DNA from: Anaerolineae bacterium
GTDB taxonomy: Bacteria; Chloroflexota; Anaerolineae; Aggregatilineales; Phototrophicaceae
NCBI GenBank assembly: GCA_028284565.1
Contig: JANQRM010000476.1
Location: 1-15,629 of the forward strand
Length of the DNA stretch: 15,629 nt
Direction: 5' to 3'
This document shows positions 1 through 7,328 of this stretch, piece by piece. The stretch's first letter is position 1, and the number at the start of each line of letters is the position of its first letter. Under the pieces are notes generated by a model that saw only the letters and a list, made by a program, of their open reading frames with translations, was not told the origin of the DNA and searched no databases. A program made the position numbers and the translations under genes.

Positions 1-1
1 C

Positions 2-1144
2 ATCATTTTGACGGTCGTTGCCATCATCCTTTCAACCGTGGTTTCCGATGAGGTTGGGACACTGGGCAACTTGAGTTTTGAATTCAACGGTGTGACAGAT
101 GTCCTCAAAGGTGTTTTGCTGGTAATTATCATTCTCACCACGCTTGCGAGTATCTTATTCAAAAAACATCTCTTGGCAACGTTGTCATTGGGGCTGACAG
201 GCTATGCAATTGGCGGCCTTTTCTTATTAGAGCCAGCACCCGATGTGGCGTTGGTGCAGTTTCTTGTCGAAACACTCGCCACCGTTTTGATTCTGATGAT
301 ATTAGCACGGACAAGCGAACAAGAACGACAAGAAGCGATTGCTCAAGTTTGGAATCAATCACGCCGTGGCTTGGTGCGAGATATTCTTGTTTCCGTCCTT
401 GCCGGTGGCTTGGTAGGAATATTTGCTCTCGCCGCTGTCGGTAGCCGACCCACACCTGACCCCATCTCTCGGTGGTATTTAGATAATGCCTTACCACAAG
501 CTGGGGTGAACGATGTTGTTGCAGGGATTATCACCGATTTTCGTGGGACGGACACCTTGATTGAGATTGTTGTCTTTGCTTTGGCATCTCTCGGCGTGCT
601 GACGATGCTAGCTCGTCCGCATCCAGACCAGCTGATGCCGTTGTTTAAGCGACGGTTTGGTAAACCGCCAGAGAAAACGGCAACAACCGAATTGTATATC
701 GACTCGAAGTCGAATTTTGCAGACCCTATTACCCATCTTGCGGCAAGAACAATTTTGCCACTTGCTCTATTGATTGCGATTTCGCATATCTTTTATGCAG
801 GAGTTGCGCCGGGGGATGGGTTTACGGCAGGTGTGATTGCTGGGCTTGGCGTGGCGATTTGGTTTATTGTGTTTGGTTATGTGGAAGCGAAAATCCGCTT
901 GCGATGGTTGCAACCTGCCCCCTTTATCGGCATGGGTATGGTGATTGCGATAACGAATGCTCTGTTGCCACTTGTTTTTGGACAAGATTTTTTCACCTTA
1001 ACTAAAGTAACGGGTTTTTCGGTTGCTGATATTAAGTTAGCCTCCTCTGTCGTGTTTGAAATAGGTATTTTCCTCACTGTTTTTGGCGGAATCAGCGCGA
1101 TTATGGAAGCGATTACACATCCACAAGAGGTTGAACCCTTATGA
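2..1144 (+). CDS. mrpA: Na+/H+ antiporter MrpA (C-terminal part) fused to MrpB, 5' end missing
   Basis: Part of the Mrp/Mnh multisubunit cation/proton antiporter in the cytoplasmic membrane. The frame is open to the left edge, and the TTG at 8 is unlikely to be the true start because the protein begins inside a membrane helix that belongs to MrpA. Counting from base 8, residues about 30-100 match the MbhD/DUF4040 part of MrpA (a glycine-rich helix, then APDVALVQFLVETLATVL). Residues about 125-205 match MbhE (DFRGTDTLIEI, then a helix). Residues about 230-370 match the MnhB domain, with GVAPGDGFTAGVIAGL corresponding to the family's HNAPGGGFIGGL. The NuoL-like proton-channel part of MrpA must lie upstream if the gene is complete. 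Its TGA overlaps the mrpC ATG (ATGA), which suggests translational coupling. A short stand-alone MbhD-MbhE-MrpB protein cannot be excluded because the left edge cuts the gene. Confidence 0.88.
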   Translation: MILTVVAIILSTVVSDEVGTLGNLSFEFNGVTDVLKGVLLVIIILTTLASILFKKHLLATLSLGLTGYAIGGLFLLEPAPDVALVQFLVETLATVLILMILARTSEQERQEAIAQVWNQSRRGLVRDILVSVLAGGLVGIFALAAVGSRPTPDPISRWYLDNALPQAGVNDVVAGIITDFRGTDTLIEIVVFALASLGVLTMLARPHPDQLMPLFKRRFGKPPEKTATTELYIDSKSNFADPITHLAARTILPLALLIAISHIFYAGVAPGDGFTAGVIAGLGVAIWFIVFGYVEAKIRLRWLQPAPFIGMGMVIAITNALLPLVFGQDFFTLTKVTGFSVADIKLASSVVFEIGIFLTVFGGISAIMEAITHPQEVEPL

Positions 1145-1485
1145 ATGTTTTGTTTGCAATTGCGACGGGGATTATGTTTGGTATGGGCGTGTTTTTGCTC
1201 TTACGACGTGACCTCATCAAAGCCGCGATGGGCTTTTATGTCTTGTTTGCCGCAGTGAACCTGTTCTTTTTGGCTGTGGGGGCATTTAATGGAAAAGTAT
1301 CTGCCTATGTCAACGCAGATAACCAGACTGTTGGTCAACCCAGTGACCCCACAGTTCAAGCCTTGATGTTGACTGCAATCGTTATTAGTTTTGGCTCGTT
1401 TGCCTTGTTGATGAGTTTTATTGCGGTGATATCGCGTCGCTACAAAACAATTGATACCAACGAAGTCAATCACCTGAAAGCCTAG
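1141..1485 (+). CDS. mrpC: Na+/H+ antiporter subunit MrpC (NuoK-like)
   Basis: Small membrane subunit of the Mrp antiporter, homologous to NuoK of complex I. The 114-residue length is usual for the family. Three hydrophobic helices are visible at about residues 2-20, 26-48 and 75-103. The third contains the conserved stretch PTVQALMLTAIVISFG, close to the family's DPLPQALVLTAIVISFA. The ATG overlaps the end of the preceding MrpA-B gene by four bases, and mrpD starts three bases after the TAG. Position and order agree with the standard mrpABCDEFG layout. MrpC is known to be needed for assembly of the complex; a separate catalytic role is not established. Confidence 0.92.
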   Translation: MNVLFAIATGIMFGMGVFLLLRRDLIKAAMGFYVLFAAVNLFFLAVGAFNGKVSAYVNADNQTVGQPSDPTVQALMLTAIVISFGSFALLMSFIAVISRRYKTIDTNEVNHLKA

Positions 1486-1488
1486 TTG

Positions 1489-2973
1489 ATGCAAAACCCC
1501 TTACTTTTAGGACCGATTTTTATCCCACTAGCGATTGCCGCTGTCACGATTCTGTTTGCACGACAACGGCGTATTCAACAAGGGTTGGGTCTCACCGCAG
1601 GTATTGTCGCTTGGTCGTCGAGCATCGGTGTGTTGATCGCTAATGTACAGGGCGAGGTTTTGACCTATCAATTGGGAGGTTGGGAACCACCTTTTGGGAT
1701 TGTGCTGGTTGGGGATATGTTGTCTTCGTTGTTTGCGGTGATGGCAACGACGGTTCTTTTGCTAGGAATCGTCTATTCGCTCGGTTGTAAAGATAAAAGT
1801 GTTGCTGAACCCACCTATATGCCCCTGTTTTTATGTATGGCGGCGGGATTATCTGGCGCGCTGTATACGGGTGATATGTTCACCCTTTTTGTCTTTATTG
1901 AGTTAATGGTGATTTCTTCGGTCATTCTGGTGGCATTGTCAGACAATCGCTATGGACTGGAGGCGGCGGCTAAGTATCTCTTTATCAGTGCGATGGGAAC
2001 CTTGTTCTTGTTGGTTGGGGTTGCCGCGTTGTATGCGACGTTTGGCACACTCAATATCGCCGATATTGGACGTTCTTTGGCGAGTGGCAATCGCCCATTA
2101 TTAACTCAAGCAGCGGCGGTCATGTTGATGTGTGCATTTCTACTCAAGAGTGCCGTCTTCCCTTTCCACTTTTGGCAACCCGATTTTCATACTACAGCTC
2201 CTACCCCAGTTGGTGCGATGTTGTCTTCGGTGGTTGTGAAGGTTGGTGTCTATAGCCTGATTCGGGTTATCACGGTTCTCTTTACTGGTGAAGCCTCAAT
2301 TATCCAAGACATACTTATCATATTGGGTATCGTGGGTATCTTTTTTGGGAGTTTGGGTGCATTACGAACCTATGATGCGAAACGTCTCTTAGCGTATTCG
2401 ACGTTTGGGCAAATTGGATTTATCCTCGTAGGTATCGGCTGGGGAACGGCTTTTGCACTGACTGCCGCCATCGTTTATGCGGTGAACCATGCTTTTATCA
2501 AATCGTCTATGCTGATGTTGACGGGTGTGGTGGCGAGTCGCACAAATCCGAAAACGGCGGATATAGACAAGCTTGTTGGAATGGGGAAAACACTTACGCT
2601 CACAGGCGTGCTTTACTTTCTTGGTGGCTTGGCACTTGCAGGTGTACCGCCACTCAATGGATTTGTCAGTAAATTGGCGTTGGTACAAAGTGGGATTGCG
2701 ATAGAAGATTGGGTTATTGTTGGATTGGTGGTTGGCGCAGGTATCTTGACTTTGCTTTATATGTCCCGCACATGGCAATTGATATTTCAACGACCTCTTC
2801 CTGAGGAAACTCAGGTCAAACCAACAGGTGATAGTCAACTTGCACCCTTTTTGCTGATTGTTATCTGTGTGTTGCTGGGATTGTTTGGGGGCTATTTATT
2901 AGACCTTGCCGAATTGACTGTTACTGAACTATCGAATTCACAAATCTACATCCAAGCTGTATTGGGGGGCTAA
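1489..2973 (+). CDS. mrpD: Na+/H+ antiporter subunit MrpD (NuoM/N-like proton channel)
   Basis: Large antiporter-like subunit with the proton-conducting fold shared with NuoM/NuoN of complex I. The protein has 494 residues, the usual length, and about 14 hydrophobic helices. Two ionisable membrane residues known to be essential in Bacillus MrpD are in place: the glutamate in TLFVFIELMVISS (E138) and the lysine in LLKSAVFPFHFWQPDFH (K220). A second helix lysine follows in SSVVVKVGVYSLIR (K251). I start at ATG 1489; a TTG lies directly before it at 1486 and would add one residue. It follows mrpC by three bases, and the next gene begins one base after its stop, preceded by a G-run that can serve as ribosome binding site. 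Confidence 0.95.
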   Translation: MQNPLLLGPIFIPLAIAAVTILFARQRRIQQGLGLTAGIVAWSSSIGVLIANVQGEVLTYQLGGWEPPFGIVLVGDMLSSLFAVMATTVLLLGIVYSLGCKDKSVAEPTYMPLFLCMAAGLSGALYTGDMFTLFVFIELMVISSVILVALSDNRYGLEAAAKYLFISAMGTLFLLVGVAALYATFGTLNIADIGRSLASGNRPLLTQAAAVMLMCAFLLKSAVFPFHFWQPDFHTTAPTPVGAMLSSVVVKVGVYSLIRVITVLFTGEASIIQDILIILGIVGIFFGSLGALRTYDAKRLLAYSTFGQIGFILVGIGWGTAFALTAAIVYAVNHAFIKSSMLMLTGVVASRTNPKTADIDKLVGMGKTLTLTGVLYFLGGLALAGVPPLNGFVSKLALVQSGIAIEDWVIVGLVVGAGILTLLYMSRTWQLIFQRPLPEETQVKPTGDSQLAPFLLIVICVLLGLFGGYLLDLAELTVTELSNSQIYIQAVLGG

Positions 2974-2974
2974 G

Positions 2975-3469
2975 TTGACCGCAAATCTTGCTCTTTCATT
3001 GCCTTTGGCATTCTTCTGGATGGGTATCACGAATGTCTTGACCATCGAGAGCTTTTTGGTGGGTTACGGCGTTTCGTTCATCGGTTCTTTCTTATTCCGT
3101 CCAGGTCGTATCAAGATTCGCTGGCGAAAACTGCCTCGTCAACTCGTAGCTTTACTGATCTATGTTGTCTTTTTATATCGAGATATTTTGCTGTCAGGTA
3201 TTGACTTGGCACAGCGAGTTCTTTCTAGGGATATGCGCCTCAAGCTGGGTATTATTGAAGTTCCGATTCAAGACCCGGAAAAAAGCTCGTTGGTTGCCGC
3301 GCTGAGTGCGGATGTCATCACACTGACACCGGGAGAACTTGTGGTTGAAATTAAAGATAATGAGGTGATGTATGTTCATTGTCTTGATTATGAATATGTT
3401 GAAGTCCATGCGACCCAAGTGCAGGCAGATCGCCTGCGCCTGCTTGAACAGGTTCTGGGGAGAGATTAA
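2975..3469 (+). CDS. mrpE: Na+/H+ antiporter subunit MrpE
   Basis: MrpE (MnhE) subunit of the cation/proton antiporter, 164 residues, the normal length. The N-terminal 75 residues are strongly hydrophobic with about three helices. The soluble C-terminal part carries the family signature ADVITLTPGELVVEIKDNEV followed by MYVHCLD, matching the usual SITLTPGTL...YVH pattern. The start is TTG at 2975, preceded by GGGGGG at 2964-2969 as a ribosome binding site; no upstream ATG in frame fits better. It lies one base after mrpD, and its TAA is immediately followed by the mrpF ATG. MrpE is often dispensable for activity but helps complex formation in studied bacteria. Confidence 0.92.
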   Translation: MTANLALSLPLAFFWMGITNVLTIESFLVGYGVSFIGSFLFRPGRIKIRWRKLPRQLVALLIYVVFLYRDILLSGIDLAQRVLSRDMRLKLGIIEVPIQDPEKSSLVAALSADVITLTPGELVVEIKDNEVMYVHCLDYEYVEVHATQVQADRLRLLEQVLGRD

Positions 3470-3745
3470 ATGAGTGAAACAGCATTGGCATTGCTTGAGT
3501 TGGCTCTTTTTATTGTCACCTTACTCCTAGTTCCCTGTGTTTATCGAGTGCTAGTAGGCCCGACTTCGACAGACCGCTTGCAAGCCTTGGAAATGACCAC
3601 TACCTTACTAGTTGGGATTGTGATCTTATTGATGTTGGTACAGCAATCGCCATTTATTCTTGATATTGGTATTGCACTGGCGGCATTTAGCTTTACGGCA
3701 ACATTGGCGATGGCGCGCTATATGGCAGAAGGTCGTATTTTTTAG
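3470..3745 (+). CDS. mrpF: Na+/H+ antiporter subunit MrpF
   Basis: Small MrpF (MnhF) membrane subunit, 91 residues, three helices at about 6-26, 40-58 and 62-84. The conserved stretch RVLVGPTSTDRLQALE near residues 25-40 matches the family motif R..RGPT..DR..A.D between helices one and two. In the known Mrp structures this small subunit packs between MrpA and MrpD/MrpG; the role here is by homology only. ATG directly follows the mrpE stop with no spacer, and AGAG lies a few bases upstream. It is followed after 12 bases by mrpG. Confidence 0.93.
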   Translation: MSETALALLELALFIVTLLLVPCVYRVLVGPTSTDRLQALEMTTTLLVGIVILLMLVQQSPFILDIGIALAAFSFTATLAMARYMAEGRIF

Positions 3746-3757
3746 AGGAGTGAAACA

Positions 3758-4090
3758 ATGTCATTACCTGAAATTATTGGTATCTCGATTGTCTGGATTG
3801 GGGTGTTTTTCTGTGTGGTTGGCATTATTGGAATAATCCGTTTGCCGGATGTCTTTAGTCGCATTCACGCTACTGGTAAAGTGTCTGCTTTAGGAGTTGT
3901 TGGGTTGCTCTTCGGTGCGGCAATCCTTGTTCCAGAACTGACACCCAAAATCCTCATGTTCACCTTATTTTTAGTCATTACCTCTCCGGTGGCATCGCAT
4001 GCAATCGCAGTCGCCGCCTACAAACAACATCCGATTGCGGTTGAGCGCATGAAACGAGACGATTTACAATCTTTGTCTGATACGCATTAA
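3758..4090 (+). CDS. mrpG: Na+/H+ antiporter subunit MrpG
   Basis: Last subunit of the Mrp antiporter, 110 residues with three helices. The hallmark MnhG/PhaG stretch GIIRLPDVFSRIHATGKVSA sits after the first helix, close to the family's G..RLPD.Y.R.HA..KA.TLG. The start is well supported: AGAGGAG lies at 3744-3750, seven bases before ATG 3758, the best ribosome binding site in this operon. The C-terminus is hydrophilic and short. The operon probably ends here, because the next 200 bases hold no gene on this strand until pyrB. I see no clear hairpin terminator after the stop. Confidence 0.93.
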   Translation: MSLPEIIGISIVWIGVFFCVVGIIGIIRLPDVFSRIHATGKVSALGVVGLLFGAAILVPELTPKILMFTLFLVITSPVASHAIAVAAYKQHPIAVERMKRDDLQSLSDTH

Positions 4091-4230
4091 GCTGTTACGA
4101 CCCTACCTTCTATAAGAATGACTTGGTTGTTAGCAAAGGTAAAATAATGTATCGCTCTGTCTATTTATCATAGAATATAAATCGCGATCGTTGCATATTT
4201 ATTTTCGGTGAAAACTGATTAAAATTCAGA

Positions 4231-4259
4231 ATGTCGTGTCTGTCATTCGGCATTATAAT
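4231..4259 (+). promoter_or_regulatory. candidate pyrB promoter
   Basis: A perfect TATAAT lies at 4254-4259, 34 bases before the pyrB start. The matching -35 region (about 4231-4236, ATGTCG) is a poor fit to TTGACA, so the promoter would depend on an activator or on the -10 box alone. The start of transcription would fall near 4266, leaving a leader of only about 27 bases. That is too short for a PyrR-type attenuator, and I see no hairpin plus T-run. The rest of the 4091-4292 spacer is AT-rich and holds no other recognisable element. Confidence 0.45.
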
Positions 4260-4292
4260 GACTCACGATAATCATATGAGCAGGGAGGGATG

Positions 4293-5366
4293 ATGGCAAC
4301 CAACGCAGAAGATGATGCCAAACACTTACCACCTAGCCCATTCCGCCACACTTATGCCCCACCCAAAATCGACGGCATCTTCCAAGGTAAGCATATCCTA
4401 TCGGTAGAACAATTTAATCGACGCGACCTCGAAGCTCTCTTTAATGCCGCGAGTTCGATACGGACACGGATGCGACAAGGTGATCGGGGTTTAACTGAAA
4501 TCTGTGCGGGTATGGTGATGGCTTCGCTCTTCTTTGAGGCGAGTACAAGAACCGATATGTCGTTTCAGGCGGCGATGCGTCGCTTGGGGGGGGATGTCAT
4601 TAGCGCAAGTAATGGGGTGCGCTTCTCGTCGATGTATAAGGGTGAGAATCTATCCGATACGGTACGTGCGGCGGGGTGCTATGCCAATGTCGTGGTTTTG
4701 CGCCATCCACAGGTTGGCTCGACTTATGAGGCGGCATATTATCTTGACCGATTGAATGAGCGCATTGTCAATCCGTCAGTCGTGATTAGTGGAGGCGATG
4801 GGGTCGGAGAACACCCCACGCAAGCTCTGCTGGATATGTTCACCATCTATGATGCCAAACAGAGTTTCGATCATCAGACGATTACGCTGGTTGGGGACTT
4901 AAAACACGGACGCACGGTGCATTCATTGGCTAAACTGGTCGCTTATTACCGTCCGACAGGCGCACATATCGCCTGTGTATCCCCAGAAAGCCTGCTGATG
5001 CCACCCGATATCGTGGCGATGTTGAAGGATTTGGAGATACAAGTCACAGAGACAGACAACTTAGTTGATGTGTTAGGCGAGAGCAGTGTGTTGTATTGGA
5101 CGCGGGTGCAAGAAGAACGTTTCGATGATCCCCAAGCCTATGAGAAAATTAAAGATGGTTTTGTGATTACACCCGACATCTTTAGCAATGCACCGAAAGA
5201 CTGCGTCTTGATGCATCCCCTCCCCCGTAAGCATGAGATGGGAACTCAGAAAGACCATGATGTCCTTGATACAGACCCACGTTCTATCTACTTTGAGCAG
5301 ATGGAAAACGGCATGTTCATTCGGATGGCATTGTTGGCGAAGGTGCTGAAAGGCGCTTATGTGTGA
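4293..5366 (+). CDS. pyrB: aspartate carbamoyltransferase, catalytic subunit
   Basis: Condenses carbamoyl phosphate and L-aspartate to N-carbamoyl-aspartate, the committed step of pyrimidine synthesis. Numbered from the ATG at 4290, it has the carbamoyl-phosphate loop ASTRT (84-88), the lysine donated to the neighbouring subunit in MYKGEN (K117), RHPQ (138-141), HPTQALLD (175-182), the aspartate-domain motif GDLKHGRTVHSL (202-213) and MHPLPR (308-313). The residue after STRT is aspartate where E. coli has arginine. About 30 extra residues precede the usual N-terminus. Two ATGs are adjacent (4290 and 4293); GGAGG at 4284-4288 is only one base from the first, so I take the second. No pyrI regulatory subunit is present in the window. 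It converges on the next gene with a 15-base gap, so it is transcribed apart from pyrCDEF. Confidence 0.95.
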   Translation: MATNAEDDAKHLPPSPFRHTYAPPKIDGIFQGKHILSVEQFNRRDLEALFNAASSIRTRMRQGDRGLTEICAGMVMASLFFEASTRTDMSFQAAMRRLGGDVISASNGVRFSSMYKGENLSDTVRAAGCYANVVVLRHPQVGSTYEAAYYLDRLNERIVNPSVVISGGDGVGEHPTQALLDMFTIYDAKQSFDHQTITLVGDLKHGRTVHSLAKLVAYYRPTGAHIACVSPESLLMPPDIVAMLKDLEIQVTETDNLVDVLGESSVLYWTRVQEERFDDPQAYEKIKDGFVITPDIFSNAPKDCVLMHPLPRKHEMGTQKDHDVLDTDPRSIYFEQMENGMFIRMALLAKVLKGAYV

Positions 5367-5381
5367 GCGATAAGTTTCGCT

Positions 5382-5996
5382 TTAGAGGAGGATGTTGAAC
5401 CCGAGTCCCATAATTAGGCAAGCGGTGGCAACTTCTAAGACCTTTCCAAAGCGTTGATTGCTAACCCCATTTTGTGAGCGAGTAGCCATAAAAGCAATCC
5501 CAGTGTGCCAACCGAATATCAAGATCACTTTTAGTAGCCCAAGCAGGATGATAGTTGTGATGATTGTGGATGGCTCAACTGTTTGAGGAATAATGACATT
5601 GTAATACACCAATGCTTGTGGAATGTAGGTTGCCATCACCAACATGCCCTGAATCAGCGCGAGTTTAGGGGTCGTTTGAATTTCCTGTTTCGTCGTTTTA
5701 TCGCCTTTTGCCCAGATGCTTTTGTAGCCAGCAACCATGCCCATCGAAATAATACAGATTGCGCCTACGCGTTCAATCATCATCATCAATGGGTTATCCG
5801 ATTCAAGGATGTTTGAGAACCCGTTTGCATGAAATGCGATTGCCATGAGTATCATTAATGCGGAGGTTATGGTTGCTCCGCTAGCAATGACTACACCGGA
5901 TTTCAGTCCATTTTTTCGAGATTCGTGTAGAGTCAAAACAGCGACTGGACCCGGTGAAATTGCCCAAACAATGATGAAAATAACTAATAGCCACAT
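5382..5996 (-). CDS. LysE/RhtB-family exporter
   Basis: Predicted inner-membrane exporter of the LysE/RhtB superfamily, which pumps out amino acids or similar small metabolites. The protein has 204 residues, the family's usual length, with about six hydrophobic helices. The N-terminal signature SPGPVAVL at residues 14-21 followed by a charged loop RKNGLKSGVVIASGATI is diagnostic of the family. The substrate cannot be read from the sequence. The ATG is supported by GGAG six bases upstream on the - strand (6003-6006). It lies on the opposite strand between pyrB and pyrC, breaking up the pyrimidine cluster. A -10-like GATAAT on the - strand (6027-6032 in + coordinates) could drive it, but no good -35 accompanies it. 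Confidence 0.85.
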   Translation of the reverse strand: MWLLVIFIIVWAISPGPVAVLTLHESRKNGLKSGVVIASGATITSALMILMAIAFHANGFSNILESDNPLMMMIERVGAICIISMGMVAGYKSIWAKGDKTTKQEIQTTPKLALIQGMLVMATYIPQALVYYNVIIPQTVEPSTIITTIILLGLLKVILIFGWHTGIAFMATRSQNGVSNQRFGKVLEVATACLIMGLGFNILL

Positions 5997-6210
5997 CAGG
6001 TTCTCCGAATTAAACTAATGAATGAGATTATCTGTACCCACTTTATGATTTTTGACCTCCAATAATCACCCCCCTTTGAGGTAGTCTTTGAAAAATGAGA
6101 TACCTATCAATTATGGAATGCTTGGCAAAACAAAATTGAGTACAATAAGTAGGCTGGAGGTCGGAATGCTCTTTTTACTTCAAGAAAACACATAAAAACA
6201 GGTCTCTATC

Positions 6211-6243
6211 ATGCAAATCAGTGTAGTTTGGCGTGAGGCTTGA
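6211..6243 (+). promoter_or_regulatory. possible 10-codon leader ORF before pyrC
   Basis: In the 249-base spacer between the exporter and pyrC, an ATG at 6211 opens a frame MQISVVWREA ending in TGA at 6241-6243, two bases before the pyrC ATG. AGG at 6200-6202 is a weak ribosome binding site for it. Its last codons cover the GAGG used by pyrC, so translation of the leader could influence pyrC initiation. This is speculative: the reading frame is short and could arise by chance. TACAAT at 6141-6146 is the best -10-like box in this spacer, but it lacks a credible -35. Confidence 0.2.
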
Positions 6244-6245
6244 CT

Positions 6246-7328
6246 ATGTCTAGGTTGATACGGATACATGGGATGGTTGACCCACATTGCCATCTGCGGG
6301 ATATGGATTGGAGTCATAAGGCGACATTCACTAGCGAGACTTGCTCGGCTGTGGCAGGCGGGTATTGGGCGGTGTTTGATATGCCGAATACCCCACCAGA
6401 GACGATTAGCCGAACCGCACTCGATACCAAAATCGAAGCTCTAAATCATCATGCTGTTTGTGATTGGGGAGTCTATGCTGGGGCATCCCAAGCGGATAAC
6501 ACTGACGAATATGAAGCGATGATGAATGATACGTGTGGGTTGAAAATTTTCAATAATTCAACGACGGGTAACCTGCTGATTGAAGACCAAGCCATGCGAG
6601 AACGGCATTATGAGGAATGGGTTGAGTCGCGCTTGATTGTGGTTCATGCAGAGGAAGAGACAGTCCTCGACATCTTGGAGTTGGTGCGGAAGTATCGCAA
6701 ACGGACTCACTTCTTGCATATCAGCACCGCGAATGAGATTGAGTATCTGCGAGATGCAAGGGAAGAAGGATTGCCGATTACACTGGGAGTTTGTCCACAT
6801 CATTTGTATCTGACGGAAGCAGACATTGCGACTATGGGCGGTTATGCCATGATGAAACCGTCATTGAAAACACAAGCGGATGTTGATGTATTGTGGCAGG
6901 CGATTGCGGATGGTTTGGTCGATATCATTGAGAGTGACCACGCCCCTCATACTCGCGAAGAAAAAGAAACCGACTCCCCTGCTTATGGCGTGCCGGGACT
7001 CGAAACGAACTTGCCTCTGATGTTGACAGCTGTTCACGATGGACGTGTAACATTAGAGCGTGTAATTGAAATGGTAGCGGATAACCCCCGCAAAATATGG
7101 GGCTTAAAGTGTCCTGATGTGACTTATGCGCTGGTTGATGTAGATGCAGAGCATACCCTCTCAAGTGATAAGCTATTAACTCAATGTGGTTGGACTCCCT
7201 TTGATGGAATGAGAGTGCGTGGGAAAGTCATGGAGACTTGGATACGTGGCACAAAAGTCTACGATGGTGAGCGCGTATTGGTTGAAGCAGGCTTTGGGCG
7301 GAATCTATTTGGGGATAATCGCTCTTGA
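6246..7328 (+). CDS. pyrC: dihydroorotase, CAD-like type
   Basis: Closes N-carbamoyl-aspartate to dihydroorotate with a metal centre in an amidohydrolase TIM barrel. All expected ligands are visible (numbered from ATG 6246): HxH in DPHCHLRD (H14, H16), the lysine expected to be carboxylated in GLKIF (K100), VVHAE (H134), FLHIS (H158) and SDHAPH (D231). The C-terminal half (SDHAPHTREEK, GVPGLETNLPLMLTAV, WTPFDGMRVRGKV) resembles the dihydroorotase domain of animal CAD more than the E. coli enzyme. At 360 residues it is shorter than many class I enzymes (about 425), as CAD-like forms are. I prefer ATG 6246 over TTG 6240: GAGG at 6235-6238 is seven bases from the ATG but only one base from the TTG. 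The stop overlaps the pyrD start. Confidence 0.94.
   Translation: MSRLIRIHGMVDPHCHLRDMDWSHKATFTSETCSAVAGGYWAVFDMPNTPPETISRTALDTKIEALNHHAVCDWGVYAGASQADNTDEYEAMMNDTCGLKIFNNSTTGNLLIEDQAMRERHYEEWVESRLIVVHAEEETVLDILELVRKYRKRTHFLHISTANEIEYLRDAREEGLPITLGVCPHHLYLTEADIATMGGYAMMKPSLKTQADVDVLWQAIADGLVDIIESDHAPHTREEKETDSPAYGVPGLETNLPLMLTAVHDGRVTLERVIEMVADNPRKIWGLKCPDVTYALVDVDAEHTLSSDKLLTQCGWTPFDGMRVRGKVMETWIRGTKVYDGERVLVEAGFGRNLFGDNRS

Noticed and set aside
2389..2838. 149-residue open frame on the - strand inside mrpD
   Set aside because: Lies wholly within a well-supported gene, has low-complexity basic composition and no family motif; it is an antisense shadow.
4118..4147. Nine-codon frame MTWLLAKVK in the mrpG-pyrB spacer
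   Set aside because: No ribosome binding site and no structural sign of an attenuator around it.
4258..4293. ATG at 4258 opening an 11-codon frame before pyrB
   Set aside because: The ATG overlaps the TATAAT box itself, so it would lie upstream of the expected transcript start; there is no ribosome binding site.
5366..5381. AGCGA/TCGCT hairpin between pyrB and the exporter gene
   Set aside because: Only five base pairs and no T-run on either strand; too weak to call a terminator.
6076..6146. TTGAGG and TACAAT boxes as a pyrC promoter
   Set aside because: Neither box has a well-matched partner at 16-18 bases; a promoter must exist in the spacer, but I cannot place it.
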